Source of the DNA: Virgibacillus alimentarius
GTDB lineage: Bacteria > Bacillota > Bacilli > Bacillales > Amphibacillaceae
Length of the DNA: 57,874 bases
Assembly (NCBI RefSeq): GCF_000709085.1
Contig: NZ_JFBD01000052.1
Span: 1-57,874, forward strand
Direction: 5' to 3'
Position numbers and translations under genes: made by a program. This document shows, in pieces, positions 8,008-16,159 of this stretch. The notes beneath the pieces were generated by a model. The model had not been told where the DNA came from. It made no database searches and saw nothing but the letters and a program-made list of their open reading frames with translations. Every line of letters starts with the position of its first letter. Positions within the stretch are counted from its first letter, which is position 1.

Positions 8008-8078
8008 AATTTGTCGTTTCTATTCTGTTAAAGTTTTTTAAATCCTTCGTTTTTTTCAATTATTATTTACTATTTGCA

Positions 8079-8108
8079 GTTGACAGTTAACAGTCAACAG
8101 AATATACT
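8079..8108 (+). promoter_or_regulatory. Promoter with three overlapping GntR half-sites before PheDH
   Basis: TTGACA (8080-8085), 17 bp, TATACT (8103-8108) forms a clear promoter. Over its -35 box and spacer lie three half-sites in one phase: GTTGAC-A-GTTAAC-A-GTCAAC (8079-8098). These can be read as two overlapping operators, 8079-8091 and 8086-8098, of the same type as at 5255 and 6037. A further lone GTTTAC half-site is at 8121-8126, just after the expected start point. Confidence 0.75.
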
Positions 8109-8174
8109 TAAAAATGAAACGTTTACAAAGCAAAGATTTTATCGATTTTAGATCGACTATTTTATGTAAGATGA

Positions 8175-8188
8175 TGAAAGCGAATACA
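8175..8188 (+). promoter_or_regulatory. Second cre-like box in the PheDH leader
   Basis: TGAAAGCGAATACA fits TGNAANCGNNNNCA. It is about 60 nt downstream of the likely transcription start and 36 nt before the start codon, where bound CcpA could act as a roadblock. Together with 7994-8007 it brackets the promoter. Confidence 0.5.
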
Positions 8189-8223
8189 TGGGAATAAAAG
8201 TAAAAAACTGGAGGTAGTGTGTG

Positions 8224-9357
8224 ATGAAACAACTAGCAAAAAAGAACGAACAGGATATATTTCAAAAAATAGCAGGGCATGAACAGGTCGTTTTTTGTAA
8301 TGACCCAATCACTGGTTTGCAAGCTATTATTGCGATTCATGATACAACCCTCGGTCCAGGTCTTGGTGGAACGCGGATGTACCCTTATGAAAATGTAGAT
8401 GACGCACTTGAGGATGCACTTCGTTTATCTGAAGGAATGACATACAAATGTGCAGCAGCTGATATTGATTTTGGCGGTGCAAAGGCTGTAATTATTGGAG
8501 ATCCGGATAAAGATAAAACCCCTGCGATGTTTCGTAAGTTTGCACAATACGTCGATTCATTGAATGGTAGATTCTATACAGGAACAGATATGGGAACAAC
8601 CATGGATGATTTTGTTCAAGCACTAAAAGAAACGAATTTCATTAATGGAATTCCTGAAGCATATGGCGGAAGCGGTGATTCATCCATACCAACATCTCAA
8701 GGTGTTGTATATGCCATCCAAGCAACAAATAAGCACGTCTTTGGTGATGACAGTCTTGGAGGAAAAACGTATGCGATTCAAGGTTTAGGAAAAGTAGGTT
8801 ATAAAGTAGCAGAGCATTTACTTCAAGCTGGAGCAGATTTATTTGTAACGGATATTCATGAACATGTACTTGAATCGATCCAAGATAAGGCAAAAGAATT
8901 AGGCGGTTCTGTAACCGTTGTAGGAAGTGACGAAATTTACAGTGTGGATGCAGATGTCTTTGTACCTTGTGCAATGGGCGCGGTTCTCAACGATGAAACC
9001 ATTCCTCAATTAACAGTAAAAGCTGTTGTAGGCTCAGCAAATAATCAGCTTAAAGCCAAAACGCATGCACAAGTACTTGCAGATAAAGGTATTTTATATG
9101 CACCGGATTACATTGTAAATGCAGGTGGTTTAATTCAAGTTGCTGATGAGCTATATGAACCAAATAAAGAACGTGTATTACTTAAGACCAAAGCAATCTA
9201 TGACTCTCTTCTAGAAATCTATGAACAAGCGAAACTAGCAGATATTACAACAGAAGAAGCAGCAAATAGAAAATGTCAGCAAACCATCGATGAACAACGA
9301 AACAGAAACAATTTTTTCGCTCGTGATCGCAGACCAAAATGGAATATTCGTGGGTAA
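8224..9357 (+). CDS. pdh: Phenylalanine dehydrogenase
   Basis: An NAD-dependent amino-acid dehydrogenase of 377 residues that deaminates L-phenylalanine to phenylpyruvate and ammonia. The N-terminal domain carries [26 protein letters not shown] and the catalytic lysine region [18 protein letters not shown]. The nucleotide-binding domain has [20 protein letters not shown]. The stretch [14 protein letters not shown] is that of PheDH; leucine dehydrogenases have a GNPSPVTAYGV-type sequence there, so PheDH is favoured. GGAGG precedes ATG 8224 by 9 nt. The E1-E2-E3 genes follow after 32 nt and would oxidise the oxoacid product. Its promoter shows GntR operators and two cre boxes. Confidence 0.9.
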   Translation: MKQLAKKNEQDIFQKIAGHEQVVFCNDPITGLQAIIAIHDTTLGPGLGGTRMYPYENVDDALEDALRLSEGMTYKCAAADIDFGGAKAVIIGDPDKDKTPAMFRKFAQYVDSLNGRFYTGTDMGTTMDDFVQALKETNFINGIPEAYGGSGDSSIPTSQGVVYAIQATNKHVFGDDSLGGKTYAIQGLGKVGYKVAEHLLQAGADLFVTDIHEHVLESIQDKAKELGGSVTVVGSDEIYSVDADVFVPCAMGAVLNDETIPQLTVKAVVGSANNQLKAKTHAQVLADKGILYAPDYIVNAGGLIQVADELYEPNKERVLLKTKAIYDSLLEIYEQAKLADITTEEAANRKCQQTIDEQRNRNNFFARDRRPKWNIRG

Positions 9358-9389
9358 AAGCCAAAAATAATTCGTGAAGGGTGAATGAA

Positions 9390-10448
9390 ATGAAGGAAAA
9401 GTATCCAATGATGGAGATTATTGATAAGGCCGGTAAATTCGTCTCAAAGGAATATGAAAAGGAAATAACGAAGGAACAAGCACAAAAATTTTATTATCAT
9501 ATGCTACGAATTCGTACCTTTGATCGGAAAGGGAAAGCTCTGCAGCGTCAGGGAAGAATTGGAACCTACGTGCCTTTTGAAGGACAGGAGGCATCACAAG
9601 TAGGAAGTGCATTAGTTCTTGAAGAGAAAGACTGGATGTTTCCAACATACCGTGATCACGGGGCTACATTAACATTTGGAGCTGAAATGGATCGTGTATT
9701 GCTTTATTGGAACGGACGTGTGGAAGGCTCCGTCCCATCGAAAGAAAAAAATATTTATCCTGCTTCTGTTCCAATTGCGACACAGCTCCCACATGCTACA
9801 GGTGCTGCAATGGCAGAAACGTATAAAGGAACAAATAATGTAGCGATTGCTTATTTTGGTGACGGTGCGACTTCAGAAGGGGATTTTCATGAAGGTATTA
9901 ATATAGCGAGTGTCTTTCAGGCACCAGTTGTATTTTTTAACCAAAATAATGGATTTGCCATTTCTGTTCCAATTGAAAAACAAATGAATTCTGAAACGAT
10001 TGCCCAAAAATCAGAGGCATATGGCATACCGGGAGTACGTGTAGATGGTATGGATGTTTTCGCTGTGCATTTCGCAGTAAAAGAAGCTTTTGAAAGAGCG
10101 CGGAACGGAGAAGGTCCAACTTTAATTGAAGCGGTAACATGGCGTTTCGGTGCTCATACAACTGCTGATGATCCTACAAAATACCGCGATCAGGAAGAAA
10201 CAGAGAAGAAACGGGAAGAATTGGATCCAATTTTACGATTAGAACGTTTTATGAAAAATCATGATATGTGGGATGAAGACTGGGCTGAAAAAATAGAAAA
10301 GGAAATTGAAGCAGAGTTAGATGACGCAATTGTAGAAATGGAAAAATTCCAGAAACCTGATCCTGCTGATATGTTTGACTATGTTTTCGAGGAGCCAACT
10401 TGGACGATTCAAGAGCAAAAGGAAATCTTAAAGGGGGCGACAAAATAA
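9390..10448 (+). CDS. 2-oxoacid dehydrogenase E1 component, alpha subunit
   Basis: A thiamin-diphosphate enzyme subunit of 352 residues that decarboxylates a 2-oxoacid. The TPP motif runs from AYFGDGATSEGDFHEG to FFNQNNGFAI, and MFPTYRDHG, IPGVRVDGMD and the HTTADDPTKYR loop are present. It resembles PDH E1-alpha, but the GAEMDRVLLYWNGR region is divergent, so it is a specialised paralog rather than the housekeeping pyruvate dehydrogenase. Start chosen at ATG 9390, 7 nt after GAAGGGTG, rather than the GTG at 9381. Its stop overlaps the E1-beta start by one base. Position after PheDH suggests phenylpyruvate or branched-chain oxoacids as substrate; this is inferred. Confidence 0.88.
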   Translation: MKEKYPMMEIIDKAGKFVSKEYEKEITKEQAQKFYYHMLRIRTFDRKGKALQRQGRIGTYVPFEGQEASQVGSALVLEEKDWMFPTYRDHGATLTFGAEMDRVLLYWNGRVEGSVPSKEKNIYPASVPIATQLPHATGAAMAETYKGTNNVAIAYFGDGATSEGDFHEGINIASVFQAPVVFFNQNNGFAISVPIEKQMNSETIAQKSEAYGIPGVRVDGMDVFAVHFAVKEAFERARNGEGPTLIEAVTWRFGAHTTADDPTKYRDQEETEKKREELDPILRLERFMKNHDMWDEDWAEKIEKEIEAELDDAIVEMEKFQKPDPADMFDYVFEEPTWTIQEQKEILKGATK

Positions 10449-11470
10449 TGGCAAAGATGTTAGAGAAGCAGGCGAATGAATCAATGGAAACAACTAAATC
10501 AATGACACTGATTCAAGGGGTTACTGATGGCTTAGGAACGATGCTTGATGATGATGAAAACATCCTAGTGCTTGGTGAAGATGTTGGTGTAAATGGAGGC
10601 GTTTTCCGAGCTACAGATGGCTTGCAGGAAAAGTTTGGCGAAAGAAGAGTGGTCGATACACCACTAAGTGAAGCGGGGTTTGTGGGTGCAGCTGTCGGAA
10701 TGGCGCTTAATGGATTGAAGCCGGTTGTAGAAATTCAGTTCCTTGGTTTCATTTATCCAGCGTATGAACAAATTGCAACACATGTTACACGTGCACGTTC
10801 ACGTACAATGGGCCATTATCATTTACCAATGGTTATTCGTGCTCCGTATGGTGCAGGGGTAAGATCACCAGAAATTCATTCAGATAGTATTGAAGCTTTA
10901 TTTACCCATTTACCAGGAATCAAAGTTGTTTGTCCATCAAACGCCTATGACGCAAAAGGATTGCTTGTCGCTTCGATTGAAGATCCTGATCCTGTATTAT
11001 TCTTAGAGCCAATGCGTCTTTATCGCGGTGAGCGTGTTGAGGTACCTACTGAAAAGTATTCCATTGAGTTAGGAAAAGGGGAGCGGATTATCGAAGGTGA
11101 GGATGTAACTGTTCTTGCATGGGGAGCAATGGTTCCGATCGCTAAAAAAGCAGCCGAGCAAATGAAGGAAAAAAATATCTCCTGTGATGTTATTGATCTT
11201 CGTACATTGTATCCATTAGATAAAGATATCATTGCAGAATCCGTCCAAAAAACAGGTCGCGTTGTCATCGTTCATGAAGCACAATCAACTGGCGGGGTAG
11301 GAAGTGAGATCACATCCGTTATTAATGACAAAGCCTTTTTATACTTAAAATCTCCAATTGAACGTGTAACAGGGTTTGACGTGCCAGTTCCACTGTTTGC
11401 TTTGGAAAATGATTATTTGCCAACACCTCAGCGAGTGCAGGATGCGATCCAAAAAGTAATTGATTTTTAG
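10448..11470 (+). CDS. 2-oxoacid dehydrogenase E1 component, beta subunit
   Basis: The 340-residue partner of E1-alpha; together they form the heterotetramer that holds TPP. Family marks are LGEDVGVNGGVFRATDGL, TPLSEAGFVGAAVGMALNG, the MVIRAPYGAG loop and C-terminal VIVHEAQSTGGVGSE. Translation starts at ATG 10448, overlapping the E1-alpha stop as TAATG, with AAGGGGG at 10431-10437; the open frame upstream of it lies in the alpha gene and is not used. Tight coupling fits the equal stoichiometry of the subunits. Confidence 0.9.
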   Translation: MAKMLEKQANESMETTKSMTLIQGVTDGLGTMLDDDENILVLGEDVGVNGGVFRATDGLQEKFGERRVVDTPLSEAGFVGAAVGMALNGLKPVVEIQFLGFIYPAYEQIATHVTRARSRTMGHYHLPMVIRAPYGAGVRSPEIHSDSIEALFTHLPGIKVVCPSNAYDAKGLLVASIEDPDPVLFLEPMRLYRGERVEVPTEKYSIELGKGERIIEGEDVTVLAWGAMVPIAKKAAEQMKEKNISCDVIDLRTLYPLDKDIIAESVQKTGRVVIVHEAQSTGGVGSEITSVINDKAFLYLKSPIERVTGFDVPVPLFALENDYLPTPQRVQDAIQKVIDF

Positions 11471-11484
11471 GAGGAGAACAAGCA

Positions 11485-12708
11485 ATGGAAGTAAAATTTC
11501 ATGACATTGGAGAAGGAATGAATGAAGGAGAAATTTTAACGTTTTTTGTTAAAGTTGGCGATGAGGTAACTGTTGACCAACCGCTTGTGGAGATGCAAAC
11601 AGATAAAATGGTCGCAGAAATCCCATCTCCAACTGCGGGCACCGTCAAGGCGATTCACTTTAATACAGGGGAAGTCGTGACTGTCGGGACACCTATCATG
11701 GAAATTGATAATGGCGAGGAAAACAGTCCTCCGGAAAAAGCAGAAGAACCCAAAAAACAGGAAAAACAATCTGCTCCACAACCAGTCGAAGAGAAAACCT
11801 CAACTAAGAAAAAGCATAACCGTGTCCTAGCAGCCCCATATACACGAAAAATCGCACGTGATAAAGGGGTAGATATAGAAGAGATTCAAGGTACAGGTCC
11901 TGCCGGCCGTGTGACAGAAGAAGATGTGTATCAGTTTGTAAACGGTTCAGCGGGTAAAGCGGGAGTTCAGGAAGCTGCTGCGGCGAGTGTCCCCGCTGCA
12001 AATCAAAAAGAACAAGCAAGCGATACAATTCCTTTTAAAGGAATCAGGAAACAAATTGCAAAAAATATGAGCTATTCCTTGCAGACTATCCCACATGTCA
12101 CGCATTTTGAGGAAGCAGATTTAACAAACTTGCTTGAACTGCGAAAAGAATTGAAAGAATCTGGGGATAACATTTCCGTTGTAGCATTTTTCTTAAAAGC
12201 GCTAGCTATCTCACTAAAAGAGCATCCAATCTTTAATGCAAGACTTGATGAAGAAAATGAAGTCATTCATTTACTTAAACAATATAATTTTGGTCTTGCT
12301 ACAGATACGGAAGCAGGATTGTTGGTACCAGTCCTTCCAAATGTGGATCAAAAATCACTACGTGAAATTCATACAGAAATGAAAGATCTAACGAAAAAAG
12401 CGCAAGAAGGAAAATTAAGTGCTCAAGAAATGGCAAATGGCACCTTTACGATTAGTAATGTTGGGCCACTTGGCGGAATGGGAGCTACACCAATTATTAA
12501 TCATCCGCAAACGAGTATTTTGGCATTTCATAAAACGAAAAAAGTGCCTGTTGTCATGGATGATGATGAGATTGCAATCCGCTCCATGATGAATATGTCG
12601 CTTTCTTTTGATCATCGTGTTGCTGATGGCGCAGCATCTGTAAGGTTTACAAATCGGTTTGTAGAATTACTGGAAGAGCCGAAAAAGTTACTATTGGAGT
12701 TGGTTTAA
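11485..12708 (+). CDS. Dihydrolipoamide acyltransferase (E2) of the 2-oxoacid dehydrogenase complex
   Basis: The 407-residue core subunit that passes the acyl group from TPP to CoA. One lipoyl domain occupies residues 1-77, with the modified Lys41 in TDKM. A charged, proline-rich linker follows (about 78-112), then the peripheral subunit-binding domain (about 115-153, APYTRKIARDKGVDIEEIQG). The catalytic domain fills about 180-407 and ends with the active-site motif SFDHRVADGA. A single lipoyl domain is usual for Bacillus complexes. AGGAGG overlaps the preceding stop region and ATG 11485 follows. It belongs to the PheDH operon. Confidence 0.92.
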   Translation: MEVKFHDIGEGMNEGEILTFFVKVGDEVTVDQPLVEMQTDKMVAEIPSPTAGTVKAIHFNTGEVVTVGTPIMEIDNGEENSPPEKAEEPKKQEKQSAPQPVEEKTSTKKKHNRVLAAPYTRKIARDKGVDIEEIQGTGPAGRVTEEDVYQFVNGSAGKAGVQEAAAASVPAANQKEQASDTIPFKGIRKQIAKNMSYSLQTIPHVTHFEEADLTNLLELRKELKESGDNISVVAFFLKALAISLKEHPIFNARLDEENEVIHLLKQYNFGLATDTEAGLLVPVLPNVDQKSLREIHTEMKDLTKKAQEGKLSAQEMANGTFTISNVGPLGGMGATPIINHPQTSILAFHKTKKVPVVMDDDEIAIRSMMNMSLSFDHRVADGAASVRFTNRFVELLEEPKKLLLELV

Positions 12709-14139
12709 ATGGTTGTAGGAGAAATTGCAGAAAGCCGAGATTTAGTCATTATTGGCGGCGGTCCTGGCGGCTATAATGCCGCCATCCGGGCTGCACAACT
12801 TGGACTTGATGTAACCATCATTGAGAAAGGAAAAATGGGAGGCGTTTGTTTAAATGAAGGATGTATTCCTTCAAAAGTCTTTGCACACGCAGCAAAGGAA
12901 TATGCCTCTGTTCCAAATCTATCCATACTTGGCATCAATATAGGAGAGCCAACTTTTGATTTTCATGCACTAATGAAATATAAAGACAGAACAGTTACAC
13001 AACTCAGAAAAGGCGTAGAGGCTTTATGTGCAGCCAATAAAATTGAAATCATTGAAGGACAAGCTACTTTCACAGCAGAGAATAAGATTGGCGTTGAGAA
13101 TGGTCATCAATTTGACGTGTATGAATTTAACCATGCGATTATTGCTACAGGAAGTGCAACTATAAAACCTGACTTTTTGCCTAAGCAAAGTGACCGTGTT
13201 TTATTTTCTGATGTAATTTACAATCTAGATGAAATGCCACAAGATTTAATCGTATATGGCAGTAATTATATTTCACTGGAAGTTGCATTTAGCTATCATA
13301 ATCTCGGTGCTAATGTAACAATGATTTTAGATGAAACAGATGATTTTTCATTTGATACGTCTATTAACAGAGAATTAAAGCGTATTTTGAAGAAACAAAA
13401 AATTAAAGTGCATCGCGGATTTAAAGTGGAGGAAGTGCATGCTTCTGAAGATGACGTTGAAGTCCAACTTGCTAAAGATGGAAAAGAAGAAACTTTAAAA
13501 GGTACGCATATCTATGTAGCTACGCAGCACAAGGCAGACATAGCCGAATTAGGACTGGAACGCTTTGGTCTTAAAATGACGGAAGACGGTCTCGTTGAAA
13601 CAGATGCACAAATGCGGACATCGTTGGACAAGCTTTTTGCCGTAGGAGATATCACAGAAGGAACACCTTCTGCAGTGAAAGCGATTAAAGAAGGAAAAGT
13701 AGCTGCTGAGACCATTGCTGGACTAAACAGTGAAGTTGATCTAACTTTCCTTCCATCAATTGTTCATAGTATTCCAAAGATCGCGTCAGTAGGATTAACC
13801 GAAGAAGAAGCTGCTGAAGCAGGGTACAAAGTGAAAACGAGCCAATTTGCAAATAGTGGCAATAGCTACGCAATGATTACAAATGAAAAGAGTGGAATAA
13901 CGAAAATAATTAAAGATGAAGAAACAGATTTACTTCTGGGATTCCATGCAATTGGAGCGGGAGCTGTTGAATTAATCAGCACGGCTGTAACTGCTCTTGA
14001 AATGGTAGGACGAGACGAAGATTTAAATTTCCCATTATACCCGCATCCTAGTTTTAATGAGACGATACTCGAAGCCGTGGAAGGTCTGGAAGAAAAAGCG
14101 ATTCATATGCCACCACCTAAGAAGACTGCGAAAGTATAA
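12709..14139 (+). CDS. Dihydrolipoyl dehydrogenase (E3)
   Basis: A 476-residue FAD enzyme that reoxidises the lipoyl group and reduces NAD. It has the N-terminal FAD fold (VIIGGGPGGYNAAIRAAQLG), the redox disulfide in GGVCLNEGCIPSK, a central NAD-binding fold, the second FAD contact at FAVGDITEG, and a C-terminal dimer domain with HPSFNETILEAVEG, which holds the catalytic His-Glu pair. The central GSNYISLEVAFSYHNLG shows Asn-Tyr-Ile where GGG-type glycines are usual, a local divergence. The start codon follows the E2 stop directly; GGAG within the E2 end lies 9 nt upstream, so the two are translationally coupled. Confidence 0.9.
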   Translation: MVVGEIAESRDLVIIGGGPGGYNAAIRAAQLGLDVTIIEKGKMGGVCLNEGCIPSKVFAHAAKEYASVPNLSILGINIGEPTFDFHALMKYKDRTVTQLRKGVEALCAANKIEIIEGQATFTAENKIGVENGHQFDVYEFNHAIIATGSATIKPDFLPKQSDRVLFSDVIYNLDEMPQDLIVYGSNYISLEVAFSYHNLGANVTMILDETDDFSFDTSINRELKRILKKQKIKVHRGFKVEEVHASEDDVEVQLAKDGKEETLKGTHIYVATQHKADIAELGLERFGLKMTEDGLVETDAQMRTSLDKLFAVGDITEGTPSAVKAIKEGKVAAETIAGLNSEVDLTFLPSIVHSIPKIASVGLTEEEAAEAGYKVKTSQFANSGNSYAMITNEKSGITKIIKDEETDLLLGFHAIGAGAVELISTAVTALEMVGRDEDLNFPLYPHPSFNETILEAVEGLEEKAIHMPPPKKTAKV

Positions 14140-14160
14140 AAGTAATGAAGGAGACTTTTT

Positions 14161-15606
14161 ATGTTCCGAATTAAACCTGTACAAGTACCATCTTTATCTG
14201 AGGCAGTATTGATAACAGTCGCAATTCTATTCATCATGGGTTCCAGCATCATCATTTATGATGCACCTCCGCATATCCCTTTAGCTATTTCACTTTTACT
14301 TCTGGTTGTATATGGACTGATAAAGAAAGTGCCATATAAAGATTTAGAAGAAGGAGTAACGGAAGGTGCCAAGGCCGGCATGGCTGCAGTATTTCTCTTC
14401 TTCTTTATTGGAATTTTAATTGCCTCCTGGATGCTGGGAGGCACGATTCCAACCCTTATTTACGCTGGCTTTGAACTAGTGACACCAAGCTTCTACTTTG
14501 CGATTGTTTTTGTCATAACAGCAATTGTAGGTATGAGTGTTGGGAGTTCTTTGACAACAGTAGGAACAGTTGGCGTTGCTTTTATCGGAATATCAAGCGC
14601 AATCGATGCTTCACTTGCAATTACAGCAGGTGCGATCGTATCAGGTGCGTTCTTTGGTGATAAAACTTCACCACTATCCGATACGACAAATATGGCTTCA
14701 TCCATATTAAAAGTGGACTTATTTGAACACATCAAAAACATGACATGGACAACAGTCCCAGCATTTGTGATAACCTTTATTTTATTCGCTATATTATCAC
14801 CTAAACTTACAGATACAAATTTCGGAAAAATGGAACAATTTCAGCAAGGATTACTGGATACAGACCTTGTCCACTGGTATAATGGTGTCATTCCAATCGT
14901 TGTTTTGTTAATTTTCTCAATAATGAAAGCGCCTGCATTACTGGCGCTCGCTGCCGGATCCCTTAGTGCCATTGCAATTTCCTATATTAATGGAGCCACA
15001 CCGGTTGGGGACCTGTTTGGTGTTTTATTCGGCGGATTTGTTTCTGAAACAGGCGTCTCAGAAATAGACGAATTATTGACCCGGGGCGGCATAGAGGATA
15101 TGTTATTTACCATCGGTCTTGTCTTACTTGCTCTAAGTATGGGCGGATTGCTATTTACCTTAGGAATCGTGCCAAGATTGCTTGCTTCCATTGAAAATAT
15201 GCTAAAGAAAGTAAGATCTGTGATTTTAACATCGGCACTCACTGCAATCGGTATTAATGTTCTTGTTGGGGAACAATATTTATCAATCCTATTAACCGGC
15301 GAATCTTTTCAATCCCAATATAAAAAGGTCGGTCTGACAAATAAAAATTTAGCAAGGGTTTCCGAAGATGCAGGAACTGTCGTTAATCCACTTGTCCCGT
15401 GGAGTGTTACAGGGGTCTTTATCACAACCGTTCTAGGGGTTCCGACCTTACAATATTTCCCTTTTGCAATCTTTTGTTTGCTATGCCCCTTATTAACTAT
15501 ATTTTATGGGTTTACCGGGAAAACATTGACCTATATAGACAAAGAAAAGGAAGGAGCAGAACGAAATATCCACGCAGAAAACATGGCAAAAAGAAAAATG
15601 ATTTAA
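14161..15606 (+). CDS. NhaC-type Na+/H+ antiporter family transporter
   Basis: A polytopic membrane protein of 481 residues and about 11-12 spans. NhaC-family signatures include SVGSSLTTVGTVGVAFIG, AGAIVSGAFFGDKTSPLSDT and VSEDAGTVVNPLVPWSVTG. The family includes sodium/proton antiporters and also solute exchangers such as malate-lactate antiporters. The gene starts 21 nt after E3 with AAGGAG before ATG 14161 and appears to be the last member of the PheDH operon. A role in exchanging an amino acid or organic acid for Na+ or H+ is more likely than general pH homeostasis, but this rests on context only. Confidence 0.82.
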   Translation: MFRIKPVQVPSLSEAVLITVAILFIMGSSIIIYDAPPHIPLAISLLLLVVYGLIKKVPYKDLEEGVTEGAKAGMAAVFLFFFIGILIASWMLGGTIPTLIYAGFELVTPSFYFAIVFVITAIVGMSVGSSLTTVGTVGVAFIGISSAIDASLAITAGAIVSGAFFGDKTSPLSDTTNMASSILKVDLFEHIKNMTWTTVPAFVITFILFAILSPKLTDTNFGKMEQFQQGLLDTDLVHWYNGVIPIVVLLIFSIMKAPALLALAAGSLSAIAISYINGATPVGDLFGVLFGGFVSETGVSEIDELLTRGGIEDMLFTIGLVLLALSMGGLLFTLGIVPRLLASIENMLKKVRSVILTSALTAIGINVLVGEQYLSILLTGESFQSQYKKVGLTNKNLARVSEDAGTVVNPLVPWSVTGVFITTVLGVPTLQYFPFAIFCLLCPLLTIFYGFTGKTLTYIDKEKEGAERNIHAENMAKRKMI

Positions 15607-15611
15607 TAAAG

Positions 15612-15643
15612 GCGAGGCATGCACAAATGTATGTCTCGTTTTC
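15612..15643 (+). terminator. Terminator after the NhaC-type gene
   Basis: CGAGGCATGCA (from 15613) pairs imperfectly with TGTATGTCTCG (15629-15639) and is followed by TTTTCC. It closes the PheDH operon. Confidence 0.6.
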
Positions 15644-15699
15644 CATGGTTATGCGCTTGAAATTTATGCCACCGTTGAAATTGTCCATTTGTTCCCGTG

Positions 15700-15966
15700 C
15701 ATCGGTTGATATATGTTCTTTTCCGGTTGCTATCCCCGCACACCGGTTGATACATGTTCTTTTCCGGTTGCTATCCCCGCGCACCGGTTGATATATGTTC
15801 TTTTCTGGTCGATATCCCCGCGCACCGGTTGATATATGTTCTTTTCCGGTTGATATCCCCGCACACCGGTTGATATATGTTCTTTTCCGGTTGCTATCCC
15901 CGCACACCGGTTGATACATGTTCTTTTCCGGTTGATATCCTCGCGCAGCGGTTGATATATGTTCTT
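15700..15966. repeat. 41-bp tandem repeat, about 6.5 copies
   Basis: Units begin at 15700, 15741, 15782, 15823, 15864, 15905 and 15946, each exactly 41 bp apart; the last is partial. The unit reads roughly CACCGGTTGATATATGTTCT then TTTCCGGTTGATATCCCCGCG, so CCGGTTGATAT occurs twice per unit at unequal spacing. Copies differ at only a few positions (T/C in ATATATG/ATACATG, GATATC/GCTATC, CGCGCA/CGCACA). GC content is above that of the neighbours. The period is not a multiple of 3. The remaining gap from 15644 to 16159 has no convincing gene. Confidence 0.92.
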
Positions 15967-16159
15967 CCAGTCGGTTCCACCTCTCTGGTTCAATTTTCAT
16001 CATCTACAATCGATGTATTCAGTCCTTCATCTCCATAAATGACAAAAATTAGTCATAATAAAATTCGAACAAAGTATGTGCACATGTTATAATAGTCCTA
16101 AGTATGGTATCCTATCAATATATGGGGTATTTTAAAATGAACTGCACGAGGTGAACAAA

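Noticed and set aside
8115-8127. TGAAACGTTTACA as a third cre box before PheDH
   Set aside because: One base is missing between the AA and CG positions of the cre consensus; only a GntR half-site is counted there.
10400-10447. Longer N terminus for E1-beta
   Set aside because: These codons lie within E1-alpha; ATG 10448 with AAGGGGG fits far better.
15700-15966. CRISPR array
   Set aside because: Units are contiguous and nearly identical, without unique spacers, and no cas genes are in the window.
15512-16003. 163-codon minus-strand ORF across the 41-bp repeat (and a second one at 15730-15993)
   Set aside because: Its length comes from the stop-free repeat; the 41-bp period is not a multiple of 3, so the same DNA is read in all frames, and two frames are open together. 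No ribosome binding site or family similarity.
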